DNA of 8,823 bases, taken from JBCCMB01 sp039026555. Its GTDB lineage: Bacteria; Pseudomonadota; Alphaproteobacteria; Caulobacterales; Hyphomonadaceae. Shown in pieces: positions 6,108 to 8,823 of the stretch. Each line of letters starts with the position of its first letter. The first letter of the stretch is position 1. The notes under the pieces are model-generated. The model did not search any database. It saw nothing but the letters and a program-made list of their open reading frames with translations, and had not been told where the DNA came from. The stretch lies in assembly GCA_039026555.1 (NCBI GenBank), contig JBCCMB010000118.1, positions 1 through 8,823 on the forward strand, written 5' to 3'. A program made the position numbers and the translations under genes.

Positions 6108-7394
6108 ATGTTGGAAAAGTCTGACCTAAGAATCGGGATGGCGCGTCTAACCGACGGCATCGTATTCGCCATCGCGAAAGAAATGGGTGCGTTTGAGCGT
6201 CAAGGTTTGAACGTGTCCTTGTCTCGCCATGACAGCTGGGCGGCGATCCGCGATCAATTGGCGTTGGGCGATTTAGACGCTGCGCACATGTTGTCGCCTA
6301 TGGTGGCCGGCTCCGCCGCGGGCTTGGGGCCGTTCCCGCACATCTTCGCAACGGCTTTCGCCATCAATCTCAACGGAAACGCCATCACCGTTTCCAACTC
6401 GCTTTACGAGCAAATGTGCGAAGCGGCGCCCGAAACCATGTCGCGACGCCCCTTGTCCGCAAAAGCGCTTAAGCGCGTGGTTGAAGCGCGCGCGGCGGCA
6501 GGCGGTGCGCCCTTATCCTTTGCGACGGTCTATCCGTTTTCGATGCACGCATATGAGCTACGATACTGGATGGGCGCGGCGGGCATTGATCCGGATCGCG
6601 ATTTGAGTTTGTCGATCATCCCGCCGGGTCAAATGGTCGACAGTTTGGCGGCCGGCGTCATTGACGGATATTGCGTGGGCGAACCCTGGAACAACACGGC
6701 GGTGAGCGCCGGTTTGGGACGGACGCTGATCACTTCGTCTGAAATTTGGTCGAACAGCCCCGAAAAGGTGCTTGGCGTTCGCAAGGATTGGGCGGAACGC
6801 TATCCCAATACGCACCAGGCTTTGCTCCGCGCGTTGTTGGAGGCGGCGGCTTGGGTCGATAAACCGGAAAATCGGATCGCCGCCGCTCAGATCGCGGCGA
6901 AGCCCCAATATGTCGGCGCGCCGTTTGACGAGATTGTCGGATCATTAACGGGCGAGAACCGCCAGACGGCGGGCGATGCGCGCGTGGATATGCCCGACTT
7001 CAATGTGTTCTATCGCTACGCCGCCAATTTCCCATGGCGGTCGCACGCCAAATGGATCATGGCGCAGATGATCCGTTGGGGGCAGGCGCCCGCAGATCTT
7101 GATATCGACGCCGCCGCGAAGGAGGCGTTTCGACCCGATCTTTTCCGGATCGCGGCTGAAGAGATGGATGCCCCCTGTCCCAAGATCGATGAGAAAATCG
7201 AAGGAGCGCATGTGCATTCTTGGGCGCTAGAGGAGGCGACCCGACCAATCGCTTTTGGTCCCGACCGGTTTTTGGACGGTCGGCGCTTCGATCCAGCGGA
7301 TATTGAAGGCTATCTATTGGGATTTGACACGCCCGAACGTCGCACCAATGGCGCGGCGAAAGTCGTTCCGATTGTGAAATCGGCGACTGCTTAG
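6108..7394 (+). CDS. nasS: NasS, cytoplasmic nitrate/nitrite-sensing NrtA/CmpA-like protein
   Basis: This 428-residue protein has the periplasmic-binding-protein fold of the NrtA/CmpA nitrate/bicarbonate-binding family. Visible family stretches are LRIGMARLTDGIVFAIAKEMGAFERQGL, seen in parts at residues 7-34, then AAHMLSPMVAG near 60-70, and the ligand-site stretch DGYCVGEPWNN near 185-195. There is no signal peptide or lipobox: the N-terminus is MLEKSDLRIG. Together with nasT directly upstream, this identifies it as the sensor NasS and not a transporter subunit. In characterised NasS/NasT systems, NasS binds NasT without ligand and lets it go when nitrate or nitrite binds. ATG at 6108 has GGGA seven bases upstream. 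A TTG at 6102, six bases after GAGGA (6091-6095), would add two residues and is nearly as good. Its last four bases overlap the end of cobA on the other strand. Confidence 0.93.
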   Translation: MLEKSDLRIGMARLTDGIVFAIAKEMGAFERQGLNVSLSRHDSWAAIRDQLALGDLDAAHMLSPMVAGSAAGLGPFPHIFATAFAINLNGNAITVSNSLYEQMCEAAPETMSRRPLSAKALKRVVEARAAAGGAPLSFATVYPFSMHAYELRYWMGAAGIDPDRDLSLSIIPPGQMVDSLAAGVIDGYCVGEPWNNTAVSAGLGRTLITSSEIWSNSPEKVLGVRKDWAERYPNTHQALLRALLEAAAWVDKPENRIAAAQIAAKPQYVGAPFDEIVGSLTGENRQTAGDARVDMPDFNVFYRYAANFPWRSHAKWIMAQMIRWGQAPADLDIDAAAKEAFRPDLFRIAAEEMDAPCPKIDEKIEGAHVHSWALEEATRPIAFGPDRFLDGRRFDPADIEGYLLGFDTPERRTNGAAKVVPIVKSATA

Positions 7395-8155
7395 CGCGCT
7401 TGGGCGGCCGCGGCGGCCTTGTCCGCGGCAAGCGATTTTGGAAAACGAACCAATAGGACAGCCGGATTGCGCACGTGTTCGGCGTCGGCGGCGTGCGCCA
7501 CGCGTTCCAGGGTCGTCGAGACGGTGCGAGAATCATAACAGCCGGCGCGCTCGATCCAATCCGCCGGCGCATGTCCGGGAACGCCCGACGCCATCAGCGT
7601 CGATTGGATCCGCCAGGCTTGCCCTACGCCCATATAGAAGGCCGCGCAGACGCCTGGTTTCATCAGCGAAGCCCAGTCGGGTGGCGCATCCTTGTCGGCG
7701 GCGCGGCCCGTAGTGACTACAAAACTCTGCAATTCGGCGCGTTCGGTGACCGATATCGCGGAGCCGGCCGCCGCCGCGAGCGCGGCTGTGACCCCGGGTA
7801 CGATCTCGACTTCACCGCCGGCTGCGATCGCGGCGGCGATCTCTTCCGACGCGCGGCCAAACACCATCGGATCGCCCGATTTTAAGCGCGCCACGCGAAG
7901 TCCCGCCGCGACGGCTTCGGCGATTTTTTCGTTGAGTGCGGCTTGCTGCACGCCTCCATCGCCGGGCGCTTTTCCGACATAGAGGCGTTCGGCGTCATTG
8001 GACGCGAATTCCAAAACCTCCGGCTCAATCAAGCGATCATACAGAATGAGCTCCGCCTCTGCGATGCGCTTCGTTGCTCTCACAGTCAGAAGGTCGGCGG
8101 CGCCTGGGCCGCAACCAATCAGGATGAGTTTACCGGTGTGGCTGTTTGCAATCAT
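7391..8155 (-). CDS. cobA: Uroporphyrinogen-III C-methyltransferase (SUMT), siroheme synthesis
   Basis: This enzyme uses two S-adenosylmethionine to methylate uroporphyrinogen III at C2 and C7, giving precorrin-2, the precursor of siroheme for assimilatory nitrite and sulfite reductases. The 254-residue length fits a stand-alone SUMT without the CysG dehydrogenase/ferrochelatase part. Family motifs are LILIGCGPGAADLLTVRA at residues 10-27, LILYDRLIEPEVL at 36-48, LKSGDPMVFGRASEE at 91-105 and IVPGVTAA at 118-125. The usual GPGDPELLT reads GPGAADLLT here. I chose ATG at 8155 because it overlaps the nasA stop as ATGA, has a near-perfect AAGGAGG at 8163-8169, and starts the first strand at the normal distance. 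A longer frame from 8230 would run inside nasA. The protein ends in a short Ala-rich tail. Overlap with nasA shows one operon. Confidence 0.95.
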   Translation of the reverse strand: MIANSHTGKLILIGCGPGAADLLTVRATKRIAEAELILYDRLIEPEVLEFASNDAERLYVGKAPGDGGVQQAALNEKIAEAVAAGLRVARLKSGDPMVFGRASEEIAAAIAAGGEVEIVPGVTAALAAAAGSAISVTERAELQSFVVTTGRAADKDAPPDWASLMKPGVCAAFYMGVGQAWRIQSTLMASGVPGHAPADWIERAGCYDSRTVSTTLERVAHAADAEHVRNPAVLLVRFPKSLAADKAAAAAQAR

Positions 8156-8823
8156 TCGGCAGCCTCCTTCACCTGCTCGGCGGCTATCGCGTTGAGCATG
8201 TCCCGAATTTCGGGTTTGCAGGATCCACAATTTGTGCCTGCGCGCGTTACCGCGCCGATCGCCTCCACACTGTTCGCGCCTTGACGGATCGCTGTTTCAA
8301 TCGCCGTTGCGCCAACCCCCATGCACGCGCAAACCGCGCGCCCGACGCCTTCGCCTACCGGTGGACGACCCGCGAGCAAGCAAAGTCGAGCGTTTGAATC
8401 AACGGGTTTGCCGATTTGCTCTGCGAGCCAAGCGCGCTCTGCTGCGACGGGCCGATTTGAGCCGACAAAAACGGCCGCCAGTTTTCCATCGATGAAGGCG
8501 GCGCGTCGAAGTGCGCCCGTTTTGGTGTCGGCATATTCTAAAATCTCGGCGTTCGGCTCAAGGTCTGTCAGCCGCGCGGCGATCTCTTCTATGTCGGCGT
8601 CGTCTCGCCCGCCGGCGAGTTCTACGCGCCATCCGCCCTCAATCCGCGCCTTCGCCCAATAGCTGATGGGCGCATTGCTGAGATCGGGCTCTTCGATCAC
8701 GGCCAGAAGGCCGAACCATTTCGCGGAGAAAGCCGACAGAGAAATGGGCGTGTGTTTTAATTCCGGTTGGCCGGATGCTGGGTCGGTCTCAGGATTCGCG
8801 AGGGCGTCGATGCGGCCTGCGGC
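8152..8823 (-). CDS. nasA: Assimilatory nitrate reductase catalytic subunit, C-terminal part (partial)
   Basis: The last 223 residues are present and the 5' part lies beyond the right edge. The frame is open to the edge: the segment starting GRIDALANPETDPASGQPELKHTP is characteristic of the molybdopterin-dinucleotide-binding C-terminal domain of NasA-type Mo-bisMGD nitrate reductases. After a linker comes a region reading GALRRAAFIDGKLAAVF and LCLLAGRPPVGEGVG. A Bfd-like [2Fe-2S] domain closes the protein, with VCACMGVG and, 30-odd residues later, AGTNCGSCKPEI. This gives the four cysteine ligands as CxC and CxxC. The enzyme reduces nitrate to nitrite in the cytoplasm, and the extra cluster is thought to pass electrons inwards. 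It ends in TGA overlapping the cobA ATG. GTG at 8700 is not a real start. NirB also carries a Bfd-like domain, but the flanking MGD-domain sequence favours nasA. Confidence 0.92.
   Translation of the reverse strand, partial: AAGRIDALANPETDPASGQPELKHTPISLSAFSAKWFGLLAVIEEPDLSNAPISYWAKARIEGGWRVELAGGRDDADIEEIAARLTDLEPNAEILEYADTKTGALRRAAFIDGKLAAVFVGSNRPVAAERAWLAEQIGKPVDSNARLCLLAGRPPVGEGVGRAVCACMGVGATAIETAIRQGANSVEAIGAVTRAGTNCGSCKPEIRDMLNAIAAEQVKEAAE
8163..8169 (-). promoter_or_regulatory. Shine-Dalgarno site of cobA inside nasA
   Basis: The minus strand reads AAGGAGG seven bases before the cobA ATG, an almost complete match to the 16S rRNA tail. It lies within the last codons of nasA, so the two genes are joined by an ATGA overlap and a strong internal ribosome-binding site. 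This decides the cobA start. Confidence 0.8.

Noticed and set aside
8156..8230. Upstream extension of cobA by 25 codons
   Set aside because: It would lie inside nasA and add residues ahead of the first Rossmann-like strand. The ATG at 8155 has a strong AAGGAGG and the ATGA overlap.

Overview
The window looks like the chromosome of an alphaproteobacterium, possibly from the Caulobacterales/Hyphomonadaceae. This rests on the G+C-rich composition, the ribosomal-operon layout, a NasT/NasS nitrate regulatory pair and an outer-membrane porin of the alginate-export type. The lineage is an inference, and no rRNA or marker gene was available to test it.

Region 1 (1-1070, + strand) is the end of a translation operon. 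It holds the last codons of what is probably rpsP (ribosomal protein S16), a GNAT acetyltransferase, and rimM (16S rRNA processing factor). The usual next gene, trmD, is missing. Instead rimM faces a convergent pair of glycosyltransferase genes.

Region 2 (1089-3498, - strand) is a two-gene cassette: a DPM1-like family-2 glycosyltransferase followed after one base by an ArnT/PMT-like integral-membrane glycosyltransferase. The first enzyme probably loads a sugar on a polyprenyl phosphate and the second uses that lipid-linked sugar at the periplasmic face.

Region 3 (3499-4196) has no intact gene. It is not empty: 3545-3871 on the + strand holds a small conserved-looking reading frame, resembling the DUF6614 family, broken by one in-frame TAG. 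Downstream is a stretch of about 320 bases with several inverted repeats that forms the upstream or leader region of the porin gene.

Region 4 (4197-8823) is a nitrate assimilation locus. A porin, nasT (ANTAR antiterminator) and nasS (cytoplasmic nitrate/nitrite sensor) are closely spaced on the + strand. Facing them on the - strand are the end of nasA (assimilatory nitrate reductase with a C-terminal [2Fe-2S] domain, truncated by the window edge) and cobA (uroporphyrinogen-III methyltransferase, first step of siroheme synthesis for nitrite reductase). nasS and cobA overlap tail to tail by four bases. In the expected working model, NasS holds NasT inactive until it binds nitrate or nitrite. 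NasT is then released and lets transcription continue through the leader of the nas structural operon, whose start lies beyond the right edge.

I see no CRISPR array, mobile element, tRNA or clearly new system. The strongest unexplained item is the amber-interrupted small gene at 3545-3871.
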